Source: Meiothermus sp. CFH 77666
GTDB taxonomy: Bacteria > Deinococcota > Deinococci > Deinococcales > Thermaceae
Assembly: GCF_017497985.1 (NCBI RefSeq)
Contig: NZ_JAGDFV010000002.1
Location: 62,001-126,000, forward strand
Reading direction: 5' to 3'
Length of the DNA: 64,000 nt
In this document: piece by piece, positions 46,341 to 56,247 of the stretch
Position numbering within the stretch: position 1 is the first letter of the stretch
Layout: every line of letters begins with the position of its first letter
Translations under genes and position numbers: made by a program
The notes under the pieces: model-generated
Database searches by the model: none
Seen by the model: the letters and a program-made list of their open reading frames with translations, nothing else
What the model was told of the DNA's origin: nothing

Positions 46341-47045
46341 CTACTCAAACCCGCTCACCAGGCGCGCTATCGCAAACGCTACCCCTGCTGCCAAACCACC
46401 CACCAGGGCTGTCTGCCATGCGCCTTTGAACATGCTGATGCCGGTAAAGCGAGCCTTGACCGCCCCAAATACAGCCAGCGCAACCAGGGTCACTGCCACG
46501 CTCCACAAGAGCGCACTCGACATCGGAAGCCGAAGCGCATAGGGTATCAGCGGAATGGCTCCACCCACGATGTACGAGCCGCCAATGGTGAGCGCACTGG
46601 TCAAGGCCCGTTTGGGGTCGGGTTTTTCCAGGCCCAGTTCCTCTTTCATCATGAAATCTACCCAGGCCTGGGGTTTGGCCGTGACAGCCTGGGTGGCTTG
46701 TTCCAGAGGCTCGCCATCCAGCCCGAACCTTCTGAATACTGCTCGCACCTCTTCGGTCTCACGCTCGGGGAGTTCCCTCACTTCGCGCCACTCGCGCTCG
46801 AGCTCAGCCTTGTAGTGGTCAGACTCACTGCGGGCTGCCAGAAAACCGCCCAACCCCATGGCAATGGGGCCTGCGGCTACCTCGGCGATACCGGCAACCA
46901 AGACCACAAAACTGTTATCCACTGCGCCCGATAGCCCAGCCGCCAGGGCAAACGGCACCGTTAGCCCGTCGGACATTCCGATCACCACATCCCTGATGGT
47001 CTCGGAGCCCGTGAAGTGTTGTTCGATGTGGGTACGGGCATACAT
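46341..47045 (-). CDS. VIT1/CCC1-family Fe/Mn transporter
   Basis: 234 residues, five membrane helices. DVVIGMSDGLTVPFALAAGLSG (about 19-40) and the Gly-rich GIAEVAAGPIAMGLGGFLAA with the acidic metal-binding ESDHYKAELEREWREV that follows are the family signature. It moves Fe2+ or Mn2+ out of the cytoplasm in bacteria. AGGAGGTGC precedes the ATG. It is divergent from the copper operon across a repeat-filled gap. Confidence 0.9.
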   Translation of the reverse strand: MYARTHIEQHFTGSETIRDVVIGMSDGLTVPFALAAGLSGAVDNSFVVLVAGIAEVAAGPIAMGLGGFLAARSESDHYKAELEREWREVRELPERETEEVRAVFRRFGLDGEPLEQATQAVTAKPQAWVDFMMKEELGLEKPDPKRALTSALTIGGSYIVGGAIPLIPYALRLPMSSALLWSVAVTLVALAVFGAVKARFTGISMFKGAWQTALVGGLAAGVAFAIARLVSGFE

Positions 47046-47090
47046 AAAGCACCTCCTGACTCAAAGGTAACACTCCCAGGGTAGAATCCA

Positions 47091-47146
47091 GCGCTCTTCG
47101 CATATTTTGAGCCATCCGATTTCAAGAAAACTTTGTCCTGGACAGG
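47091..47146 (-). repeat. dispersed repeat R2, half copy d
   Basis: On the minus strand GTCCAGGACAAAGTTTTC, then CGGATGGCTCAAAATATG and CGAAGAGCGC, the right half of R2. The left half is missing and R1 copy D begins 45 nt on. Confidence 0.7.
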
Positions 47147-47190
47147 ATAATGGTATTTTTGATGAGAGGCTGTGCTGAGTATAGCGATAA

Positions 47191-47321
47191 AGTCTTTACT
47201 TGAACGCTTTGCATGTAGTAGGAGGTGGTAGTAAGGAAGAGGTGTTTGAAACCCACTACCTACCCTCCACTGCCTACTCCTACCTCATACGCTGCTGAAA
47301 GACGGTTGTGCATCTAAAAAA
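47191..47321 (+). repeat. dispersed repeat R1, copy D
   Basis: AGTCTTTACTTGAACGCTTTG, GTAGTAGGAGGTGGTAG, CCCACTACCTACCCTCC, CTACTCCTACCTCATACG, GCTGAAAGACGG and CATCTAAAAAA. The best-preserved copy, lying between the VIT gene and the copper operator. It fills the gene-free stretch 47046-47429. Confidence 0.8.
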
Positions 47322-47381
47322 ATGGTATCAAGCCGATTCAAAGCTCGGTCAGGAACCCCCATGAAAAGTGACTTGTGTCCT

Positions 47382-47410
47382 TACCCCACCCCAGGGGGGG
47401 TGGGTATACT
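47382..47410 (+). promoter_or_regulatory. CsoR operator overlapping the copper operon promoter
   Basis: TACCCCACCCC (47382-47392) and GGGGTGGGTA (47397-47406) form the C-rich/G-rich interrupted palindrome typical of CsoR sites. The -10 box TATACT (47405-47410) overlaps its right edge, so CsoR binding would block RNA polymerase until Cu(I) releases it. Confidence 0.75.
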
Positions 47411-47429
47411 CTGCTCAGTGGAGGAAACC

Positions 47430-47654
47430 ATGATCCAGCTCAAGATCGAAGGTATGAGTTGCAACAACTGTGTTCGCCATGTGACCGAAGCCCTCAAAAG
47501 CGTGCAAGGGGTGGAGCGGGTGGAGGTTTCGCTGCAAGAGGGCCGCGCTACCGTGACCGGCTCTGCGCCGGTGGACAAGCTCATCGAGGCGGTGCAGGAA
47601 GAGGGCTACACGGCCCGCGTGGATTCCCCTTCGCTACACCCCAGGATGGCCTGA
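47430..47654 (+). CDS. copZ: copper chaperone CopZ
   Basis: 74 residues, one heavy-metal-associated domain with the Cu(I) motif GMSCNNC (about 8-14) and the usual beta-alpha-beta pattern. It carries Cu(I) to the exporting ATPase CopA. GGAGGAAACC precedes the ATG. First gene of copZ-csoR-copA-DUF305, directly after the CsoR operator. Confidence 0.93.
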   Translation: MIQLKIEGMSCNNCVRHVTEALKSVQGVERVEVSLQEGRATVTGSAPVDKLIEAVQEEGYTARVDSPSLHPRMA

Positions 47655-47655
47655 G

Positions 47656-47940
47656 ATGATCCACCAACACCCCCTGCACCTTGACCCCAAGGTGCAGCAG
47701 GAGGCCCGCAACCGCCTGCTCTCGGCCAAGGGGCACCTCGAGGCCATCCTCAAGATGCTCGAGGGCGAGCCTTACTGCGTGGATGTGCTCAAACAAATCA
47801 AGGCGGTGCAGGGCGCACTGGACAAGGTGGGGGATATGGTGCTTAAGAGCCACCTCGAGCACCACGTGGCCAGCGCCGCCTTGCGGGGCGACACCCAGCA
47901 GATGGTCGAGGAACTGATGGAAGTGCTGAAGTATCGCTAA
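47656..47940 (+). CDS. csoR: copper-sensing repressor CsoR
   Basis: 94 residues, DUF156/CsoR three-helix fold. Metal ligands are Cys41 (PYCVDVL), His66 and His70 (SHLEHHV). Most CsoRs have Cys at the third position; Cys-His-His is the arrangement reported for Thermus thermophilus CsoR. It should repress the operon from the site at 47382 and release it on Cu(I) binding. It lies 1 nt after copZ, so it represses its own synthesis. Confidence 0.93.
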   Translation: MIHQHPLHLDPKVQQEARNRLLSAKGHLEAILKMLEGEPYCVDVLKQIKAVQGALDKVGDMVLKSHLEHHVASAALRGDTQQMVEELMEVLKYR

Positions 47941-48245
47941 GTGCCTCCCACCAATGTTTTGGTTAATGGCATGATCGAAAATCATTCGGGTATTGCGCCC
48001 GGAGCATGATTTTCTAGCGCAGCCCGGATTCATCTTTAGACCTCATACAGGCGCAACTTAACTCCCATGTCAGCCAAGGCAGGCTCTTCAAACAGCTTTC
48101 ATCCGGTGAAACCATCTGCTGCCTTCGGCGCGCAGTTTCACTCCCCTCGGGAGCTCAGGCAATCGTCCAACCCGTGCTGGGGTCATCAAGCTCTAAGGCA
48201 TGGTTTTTCTAGGCAATCGGCCATAGACCATCGGCTATCGGCATT
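47941..48245. other. gap between csoR and copA with a long hairpin
   Basis: No convincing gene. A hairpin at 47977-48014 pairs GAAAATCAT with ATGATTTTC and has an inner CGGG/CCCG; it could attenuate readthrough to copA. R4 words (CAATCGGCCATAGACC then ATCGGCTATCGGC, 48215-48243) run up to the copA start. Confidence 0.5.
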
Positions 48246-50744
<2,499 letters not shown>

Positions 50745-50834
50745 GTTTATTCAGTGAAAACCCCCCATCAACACAGGTGGCTAACGCCCGCTTGTGGGTT
50801 AGTTCATGACAAGTCCATCTCTAAGGAGGCGCAT

Positions 50835-51431
50835 ATGCACGCAAAATTGTTCGGCTTCGTAGTGGCTCTGCTGCTCGGGTGGGGCCTGGCCCAGACCGAC
50901 CACAGCGGCCATGGCAGCATGGCCATGCAGTTCATGAACGAGCTCAGAAAGCTCTCGGGGCGCAACTTCGACATTGCCTACATGTCCATGATGATTGAGC
51001 ATCACAAAGGGGCAGTGGAGATGGCGGGGGCCATACTGAAGGTCTCGAAGGATGCCCGCATCCGCAAGGCGGCCCAGGCAATTGTGGCCGTGCAGAACAA
51101 GGAAATAGCGCAACTAACCGGCTGGCTCAAATCCTGGTATGGCGTAGCCCCCAGCCAGCGCTACATGCAGATGATGCGGGCCGATATGAAGCCCATGATG
51201 GAGGCTTCTATGATGGGGAAAGAGACCATGCCCGGCCACCAGATGCCGGTGGATCGGGCCTTCCTGGAGGGTATGATTCCCCACCACCAGGACGCTGTGG
51301 ACATGTCCAGAGCGTGTTTGCAGCAAGCCGCCAGGGCCGAACTCAAGCGCTTTTGCCAGGGCGTTATTACCGTACAGAGCCGCGAGATTGAGCAGTTTCG
51401 GCAGTGGCTCAAGGGTCTGCCTAGCCCTTGA
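50835..51431 (+). CDS. exported DUF305 protein, copper operon
   Basis: 198 residues from the ATG after AAGGAGGCG. Signal peptide LFGFVVALLLGWGLAQ, then two DUF305 repeats with MIEHHKGAVEMA (about 53-64) and MIPHHQDAVDMS (about 147-158), Met- and His-rich ferritin-like helices. DUF305 proteins often accompany copper resistance genes, and the Met/His content suggests periplasmic copper binding (inference). The 3' end overlaps the convergent rtcB gene by 11 nt. Confidence 0.85.
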   Translation: MHAKLFGFVVALLLGWGLAQTDHSGHGSMAMQFMNELRKLSGRNFDIAYMSMMIEHHKGAVEMAGAILKVSKDARIRKAAQAIVAVQNKEIAQLTGWLKSWYGVAPSQRYMQMMRADMKPMMEASMMGKETMPGHQMPVDRAFLEGMIPHHQDAVDMSRACLQQAARAELKRFCQGVITVQSREIEQFRQWLKGLPSP

Positions 51432-52848
51432 TGCAGATGAGGGGCTCGAGCCGGGCCACCTTGCGTGAAAGCCCTGCGGCGTGCGCGGCGTCTACCACGG
51501 CGGTCACGTCCTTGTAGGCGCCAGGAGCCTCCTCGGCCACGCCACGAGGGGAGGGGCTTCGTACAATGATGCCCTGCCGACCCAACTCCCGCACCAGCTC
51601 CTTGCCCCGCCACTGCTTGAGGGCCTGGTGACGGCTCATGGCCCGCCCGGCCCCGTGGCAGGAGGAGCTGAAGGATCTGGCCTCGCTTTCGGGGGTGCCT
51701 ACCAGAATGTACGAGGCCGTGCCCATGGTTCCCCCAATCAAAACCGGCTGGCCCACTGCTTTGAAGGCGTCGGGCAGGTCGGGGTGGCCGGGGCCCAGGG
51801 CGCGGGTGGCGCCCTTGCGGTGGACGTAGAGCCGCTGGGGCTGCCCGTTCACAAGGTGGGTCTCGAGCTTGGCGGTGTTGTGCGAAACATCGTAAATCAG
51901 GCGCAAATCGGCCCTGGGTAGCAGGTAGGCGAAGGCTTCGCGGGCCAGGTGGGTGAGGATCTGCCGGTTGGCCAGGGCGCAGTTGATGGCAGCCCGCATG
52001 GCTCCCAGGTAGGCCTGCCCCTCCTCGGACTGGATGGGGGCGCAGGCAAGCTCGAGGTCGGCGAGCTCCAGGCCGTACTTGTGGGCGGCCTCAATCATCC
52101 GCCTGCCGTAGTCGGTAGCGACCTGGTGGCCCAGCCCCCTCGAGCCGCTGTGGATGCTGACCAGCACATCGCCCACCGCTACCCCAAAAGCCTCGGCGAC
52201 GGCGGCATCAAATACCTCGGTCACCTGCTGCACCTCGAGGTAATGGTTGCCCGAGCCCAGGGTGCCCATCTCGTCGGCCTGCCGCCGCTTGGCCTGCTCG
52301 GAGACCAGCTCGGGTCGGGCCCCTTCCATGCGGCCATGCTCCTCGATGCGCTCGAGATCCTCGCGTCTGCCGTAGCCCCGCTTGACCGCCCACTCGGCAC
52401 CGCCTTGAAGCATGGCGTCCATCTCGGCGGGTTCCAGATGAATCTTTCCGATGCTGCCCACCCCTGCCGGTACATGCCGGAAGAGGCCCTGGGCCAGGTC
52501 TTCCTTGAGCGGCGCAAGGTCTTCCACGGTCAGACCGGTGTGCAGGGTACGCACCCCACAGGAGATGTCGAACCCCACCCCCCCTGCCGAGACCACGCCG
52601 TCGTCTTCCCGGAAGGCCGCCACGCCTCCGATGGGAAAGCCGTACCCCCAGTGGGCGTCCGGCATGGCATAGACGGCCTGCACAATCCCCGGCAGGCTGG
52701 CCACGTTGGCCATCTGCTCGAGTACCTTGTCGTCCATCTCGCGCAGCAAAGCCTCGCTGGCGTACAGGATGCCCGGTACGCGCATGGGCGGGGTGGCCTC
52801 CAGCCACCACTCAAACTCGGATTTTTGGATGAGACGGGTTGTGTCCAT
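51421..52848 (-). CDS. rtcB: RNA-splicing ligase RtcB
   Basis: 475 residues. Metal and guanylylation motifs: GVGFDISCGVRTLHTG (about 91-106), HSGSRGLGHQVATDYG (about 231-246), YDVSHNTAKLE, and the region SFSSSCHGAGRAMSRHQALK (about 393-412) with the guanylylated His candidate. It joins 2',3'-cyclic phosphate and 5'-OH RNA ends using GTP and Mn2+, for tRNA or stress-cleaved RNA repair. It is 9 nt after the archease gene, its known activator. Confidence 0.95.
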   Translation of the reverse strand: MDTTRLIQKSEFEWWLEATPPMRVPGILYASEALLREMDDKVLEQMANVASLPGIVQAVYAMPDAHWGYGFPIGGVAAFREDDGVVSAGGVGFDISCGVRTLHTGLTVEDLAPLKEDLAQGLFRHVPAGVGSIGKIHLEPAEMDAMLQGGAEWAVKRGYGRREDLERIEEHGRMEGARPELVSEQAKRRQADEMGTLGSGNHYLEVQQVTEVFDAAVAEAFGVAVGDVLVSIHSGSRGLGHQVATDYGRRMIEAAHKYGLELADLELACAPIQSEEGQAYLGAMRAAINCALANRQILTHLAREAFAYLLPRADLRLIYDVSHNTAKLETHLVNGQPQRLYVHRKGATRALGPGHPDLPDAFKAVGQPVLIGGTMGTASYILVGTPESEARSFSSSCHGAGRAMSRHQALKQWRGKELVRELGRQGIIVRSPSPRGVAEEAPGAYKDVTAVVDAAHAAGLSRKVARLEPLICIKG

Positions 52849-52857
52849 GCCCCCTCC

Positions 52858-53304
52858 TCAAACGTCCACCACACACTGCACCACCCAGAGGCCCTCCGGG
52901 TTCTGGGTGACCTCGAGTTCGCTATAGGTAGCCCCCTTCACCTCCACCGCGGGCTGGTGCCGCTCGGGGTCTACTGTCTCTCCCCAGGCCCGTGCATACA
53001 GGCTCAAAGCGCCCCCCAGGTCGGGCGGGCTTACGTGCACCTCAAAACGGCTAAACAGCATCCGGCGGGTAGCCATCTCGTAAATGAGCCGGTTCAGCCA
53101 GTTCACCAGCAACAGCGAGACCCGGCTGGCCTCGCACTCGATTACCACCGCCTGGGTGGGCCGCACCAGGGCAGGGTCGGTCACCACTGCGGTCAGGGCC
53201 AGGGCGACCTGTTCAAAGGCTGCATCCAGGGTGGGGCCTATACCCCGCACCCCTACGTCGGCCTGATGGTAAAAGTGCTCCCACCGCCCAAGCTGCGTGG
53301 TCAT
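52858..53304 (-). CDS. archease, RtcB cofactor
   Basis: 148 residues. [25 protein letters not shown] (with the metal-binding Asp-x-Gly near residue 16) and [25 protein letters not shown] are typical. Archease speeds RtcB guanylylation and broadens its nucleotide use. Promoter-proximal gene of the archease-rtcB operon. Confidence 0.93.
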   Translation of the reverse strand: MTTQLGRWEHFYHQADVGVRGIGPTLDAAFEQVALALTAVVTDPALVRPTQAVVIECEASRVSLLLVNWLNRLIYEMATRRMLFSRFEVHVSPPDLGGALSLYARAWGETVDPERHQPAVEVKGATYSELEVTQNPEGLWVVQCVVDV

Positions 53305-53383
53305 AGAGCCCCCCTGTTGTCAACAGGGTAGGGCTGGGCTGTTACCAGGGCATTACTGCGGGGCTCGAGGTGTTGTGTCAATG

Positions 53384-53430
53384 GGTCTGGCGACCACGTT
53401 TGTGAAGAGCGGATGTGTCGCCAGACCACT
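53384..53430 (-). repeat. R2 fragment framed by an 11-bp inverted repeat
   Basis: GGTCTGGCGAC (53384-53394) and GTCGCCAGACC (53417-53427) enclose an R2 left end (CGCTCTTCACAAACGTGG on the minus strand). The outer CCAGACCACTA equals the end of the MITE-like element at 18776-18981, so this may be a small relative of it. Confidence 0.45.
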
Positions 53431-53517
53431 ACCGCTCATACTTTTCTCCCAACAAACAAAACCGTTCAGGTTGGACTCGGCATCTGACCAGAGTCTTTTC
53501 CCGAACGGCCTTGCTTT

Positions 53518-53594
53518 TGGTCGAGGCGAGAGGATTTGAACCTCCGACCACACCCACCCCAAAGGTGTGCGCTACCAGGCTGCGCTACGCCTCG
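53518..53594 (-). tRNA. tRNA-Pro (GGG)
   Basis: On the minus strand: acceptor CGAGGCG/CGCCTCG with encoded CCA, D-arm GCGCAGCCTGGTAGCGC, anticodon arm CACCT-TTGGGGT-GGGTG giving anticodon GGG (one T-G closing pair), T-arm GGAGG-TTCAAAT-CCTCT. Confidence 0.93.
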
Positions 53595-53635
53595 AGTTTC
53601 TGTGAGCCTGGGCCAGAGCCGCAGGCGCACAGTAA

Positions 53636-53664
53636 AGTCTAGCGACCCAGGGCCGAATCGTCAA
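53636..53664 (-). promoter_or_regulatory. promoter of tRNA-Pro
   Basis: On the minus strand TTGACG (53659-53664), 17-nt spacer, TAGACT (53636-53641), 41 nt ahead of the tRNA. Confidence 0.65.
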
Positions 53665-53673
53665 CACGTTGGC

Positions 53674-53702
53674 TTGACCTCTGGCAAAGCCACCGCTATA
53701 CT
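53674..53702 (+). promoter_or_regulatory. promoter of tRNA-Ile
   Basis: TTGACC (53674-53679), 17-nt spacer, TATACT (53697-53702), 15 nt ahead of the tRNA. Back-to-back with the tRNA-Pro promoter, the two -35 boxes 9 nt apart. Confidence 0.7.
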
Positions 53703-53717
53703 CATAACTCGCTGTGG

Positions 53718-53794
53718 GGGCGGTTAGCTCAGCTGGTTAGAGCACACGCCTGATAAGCGTGAGGTCCCGGGTTCGAGTCCCGGATCGCCCACCA
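53718..53794 (+). tRNA. tRNA-Ile (GAT)
   Basis: Acceptor GGGCGGT/ATCGCCC with encoded CCA, anticodon arm CACGC-CTGATAA-GCGTG giving GAT, T-arm CCGGG-TTCGAGT-CCCGG. It is a solitary tRNA, not in an rRNA operon here. Confidence 0.96.
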
Positions 53795-53809
53795 AAAGAG
53801 TAGACGGAT

Positions 53810-53836
53810 GGCCCCTGACCAGGTTCGGGGGCCTTT
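53810..53836 (+). terminator. terminator of tRNA-Ile
   Basis: GGCCCC (53810-53815) pairs with GGGGCC (53828-53833), followed by TTTGT. Confidence 0.6.
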
Positions 53837-53868
53837 GTCGTTGTAAACTTTGGAAGCCGCAAAATGTA

Positions 53869-53901
53869 GCTATCCGCTATGAGCTATCAGCCATCGGCAA
53901 C
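53869..53901 (+). repeat. R4 word cluster
   Basis: TAGCTATCCGCTATGAGC then TATCAGCCATCGGC, the ATAGCCGATGG-type words next to the end of the M23 gene. Confidence 0.5.
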
Positions 53902-53917
53902 AACCTACGAGAAGATT

Positions 53918-55330
53918 TCAGTAATATCGCGATGGATCCACGTAGCGAAAGTTGCCGTTGTTATCAATCACAATCACCCGGAACCACATCTGGTCGTTGG
54001 GGATGAGCACGCCTCCGCCGGTGAAGCCGATCACCTGGCCCTGCCCCACCCGCTGCCCCACCGAGACGCGGGGCTCGAGGACATTCACATACTGCGTGGC
54101 AATCTGGTCGGAGTGGCGGATGGTCAGGGTATAGCCCAGGTTGGCAATGAACAGGCTATCAATCACCACCCCATCGGCGGCGGCCACGATGGGGCTGGAA
54201 GCCTCAGCGCCCTGGAGGGTCTGCCAGTCGTTGCCCTGGAAGCCGTAGGGCTCGGCTACCCGGCCCCCGCGCACCGGAAACTGCAAGGCCCCCACCACCT
54301 CGCGGGGCACCGAAGGCAGCTCGCGCACGGTCTCGCGCTCGCGGCGGGCGGCCTCTTCGCGCTGGCGTCGGGCTTGCAGCTCGAGCTCGCGCTGGGCCTG
54401 TAGCTCGCGCTGACGGCGCTCCTCGGCTTCGCGGCGGCGGCGTTCCTCCTCGGCCCGGCGGCGCTCCTCGGCAATTCGGCGCAGCTCGGCGGCAATGCGG
54501 CCCTGCAGCACGTTCAACTCCGCCCGGAGCTGGGCCTGGGCTTGCAGGGTCTCGCGCAGGATGATCTGCCGCCCGGCCCGCTGCTGCCGCAGGTTGGCCA
54601 CGGTCAGTTGCACGGTCTGGCGGTTTTGCGCCAGGGCGGCGATGCGCTGCTGCCGTTCGGCCCGGCGCTCGGTAAGGGTATCCACCAGCAGTCCCAGCCG
54701 TATGCGCTCCTCGTCGAGCTGGCGTACGGTGTTCTTGATGCGGTCCATCAGGTCGGTCTGGTGCTGCCCCAGCACCCCCACCCACTTGCTGCGCACCGAC
54801 AAATCGGTAAAGGACTCGGCCCGCAGGAGGGGCAGGTAGCGCCCGGCGCGTTCGCGGTGCAGGCTTTGCAGCAGGGCTGAAAGCCGCTCACGCAGGCCCT
54901 CGAGTTCCTTTTGCAGGCTGGCAATGCGGGCCTCGGCCTGCTTCTTCTGGCCTTCCAGCAGGTCTATCTGCCGGGTCAGTTCGGCGCGTTCGCGCTCGAG
55001 GCGGGTAATCTCGGCCTCGAGGCGGCGCAGTTCGGCGAGCTGCTGCTGGGTCGCGGCATCGAGGTTGGCCAGGTCGCGGTTGAGCTGTGCGATGCGCTGT
55101 TGCTGGAGTTGTTGCAGGCGGCGGTTTTGCTCGGCCTGTTGCTGAAGCTCGTTCAGGCTGGGCTGGCCCAAGGCCCAGGGCTGAAAGCCAATAGCCCCCA
55201 CGAGCGCCAGCATCCAGAGGATTTGCTGAATGGGTTTGGGGAGGAGGAGCCAACTTCTTGGGGGCTGTGCAGTGGCTTCAAACCCACCCTTCCCCGACCC
55301 CTGACCCCCGACCCCCAGGCCCTGCCTCAT
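53918..55330 (-). CDS. EnvC-like murein hydrolase activator, M23 fold
   Basis: 470 residues. A hydrophobic export signal lies at about 34-55 (ILWMLALVGAIGF), then a long coiled coil (about 58-345, rich in QQQ/RRL/EAEER heptads) and a C-terminal LytM/M23 domain (about 350-470: FPVRGGRVAEPYGFQG, VAAADGVVIDSLF, GYTLTIRHSDQ, VGQRVGQGQVIGFTG). The zinc ligand pattern is incomplete (AEPYG for HxGxD), so it probably activates amidases rather than cutting. Its ATG overlaps the ftsX stop. Residues 1-16 come from GACCCCC-type repeat DNA, so Met40 (55213) may be the true start. Confidence 0.85.
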   Translation of the reverse strand: MRQGLGVGGQGSGKGGFEATAQPPRSWLLLPKPIQQILWMLALVGAIGFQPWALGQPSLNELQQQAEQNRRLQQLQQQRIAQLNRDLANLDAATQQQLAELRRLEAEITRLERERAELTRQIDLLEGQKKQAEARIASLQKELEGLRERLSALLQSLHRERAGRYLPLLRAESFTDLSVRSKWVGVLGQHQTDLMDRIKNTVRQLDEERIRLGLLVDTLTERRAERQQRIAALAQNRQTVQLTVANLRQQRAGRQIILRETLQAQAQLRAELNVLQGRIAAELRRIAEERRRAEEERRRREAEERRQRELQAQRELELQARRQREEAARRERETVRELPSVPREVVGALQFPVRGGRVAEPYGFQGNDWQTLQGAEASSPIVAAADGVVIDSLFIANLGYTLTIRHSDQIATQYVNVLEPRVSVGQRVGQGQVIGFTGGGVLIPNDQMWFRVIVIDNNGNFRYVDPSRYY

Positions 55331-56187
55331 AAATCCGCCTCCCGCAGGTTGGCCCGGCTGGCCAGATAAGCCCCGGTGGCCCCCAGCAGCACCGCCAGCA
55401 CCAGCATGGCCAGAGCGGCCCGGATCAGGTCGCCCTCGGCCAGCACCGGCACGAAGGGCAGCAGGTTTTGCAGCGCCTCGGCCAGAAAGCGATACGACAC
55501 AACCCCCAGCCCCAACGCCACCAGGCCCGCAGCCAGGGTGAGCAGCGTGCCCTCGGCCACAAACGGCCCCTGGATAAAGCGCCGGGTGGCCCCTACCAGT
55601 TGCATCACCCGCAGCTCCTCGCGGCGGTTTTCGATGGAGAGCCGGATGGTGCCCATCACGCTAAAAAGGGTGTCCAGGAGCAGCAGCACAATCAAAATAT
55701 TCACCGCCACCCGCAAGCCCGCCAGCACCCGCACCAGTTGCTCGGTAAGGGCGCCCCCGTACTCCACGCTGTCCACCCCTTCAATCCGCGCCACCCGCCG
55801 CCCCACCTCGCGCACCTGCTGGGGGTCGGTCAGTTTGAGCCGGATGGTGTCGGGGAGGGGGTTCTGGATGAACTCTCGAGCCTGAGCCAGGTAGGGGTAG
55901 TCGAGCTGGAGGGTGGCCAGGGCCTCTTCTTTGGTTTGCAGCTTGGCCTCGCTCACCTCGGGCCAGGTTTTGATCTCGTTCAGAATGGCGGTGGCCTGGG
56001 CCTCCGGCTTGAGAAAGGCGGCCACCTCCAGTTCGCGCTCGAGGGAGGCTACCACCCGATCCAGGTTCCACAGCACCAATCCCAGCAAAAATAGCAGCGA
56101 AAACGATACCAGGGCGGTAAAAAAAGTGGCCAGCGTACTGGTCAGGTGTTGGCGCAGCGAACGAAAGGCCTGGGAAAGGGCATACAC
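55327..56187 (-). CDS. ftsX: cell division protein FtsX
   Basis: 286 residues from the GTG that begins VYALSQAFRSLRQHLTS. It has a cytoplasmic N-terminus, one membrane helix, an extracellular domain (about 55-150: ELEVAAFLKPEAQATAI) and three C-terminal helices. FtsX with FtsE relays divisome state to EnvC-type activators; the EnvC-like gene overlaps it, fitting that role. No ftsE is adjacent, which is unusual. The GTG lies 7 nt after TACACT; a TTG at 56214 is the longer alternative. Confidence 0.9.
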   Translation of the reverse strand: MYALSQAFRSLRQHLTSTLATFFTALVSFSLLFLLGLVLWNLDRVVASLERELEVAAFLKPEAQATAILNEIKTWPEVSEAKLQTKEEALATLQLDYPYLAQAREFIQNPLPDTIRLKLTDPQQVREVGRRVARIEGVDSVEYGGALTEQLVRVLAGLRVAVNILIVLLLLDTLFSVMGTIRLSIENRREELRVMQLVGATRRFIQGPFVAEGTLLTLAAGLVALGLGVVSYRFLAEALQNLLPFVPVLAEGDLIRAALAMLVLAVLLGATGAYLASRANLREADL

Positions 56188-56194
56188 GACCTTC

Positions 56195-56200
56195 AGTGTA
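56195..56200 (-). promoter_or_regulatory. leaderless-type -10 box TACACT before ftsX
   Basis: On the minus strand TACACT, 7 nt, then the GTG at 56187. Confidence 0.5.
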
Positions 56201-56247
56201 CAGTTTGTACTCAAATTTTATGTGAATTAGCCCTTAGAAGCGACTTT

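Noticed and set aside
46335-46934. 199-residue plus-strand frame opposite the VIT transporter
   Set aside because: Shadow frame; the minus strand has the clear VIT/CCC1 motifs and ribosome binding site.
53353-53562. 69-residue minus-strand frame with [11 protein letters not shown]
   Set aside because: This peptide is the translation of a tRNA 3' half and flanking DNA, a common artefact.
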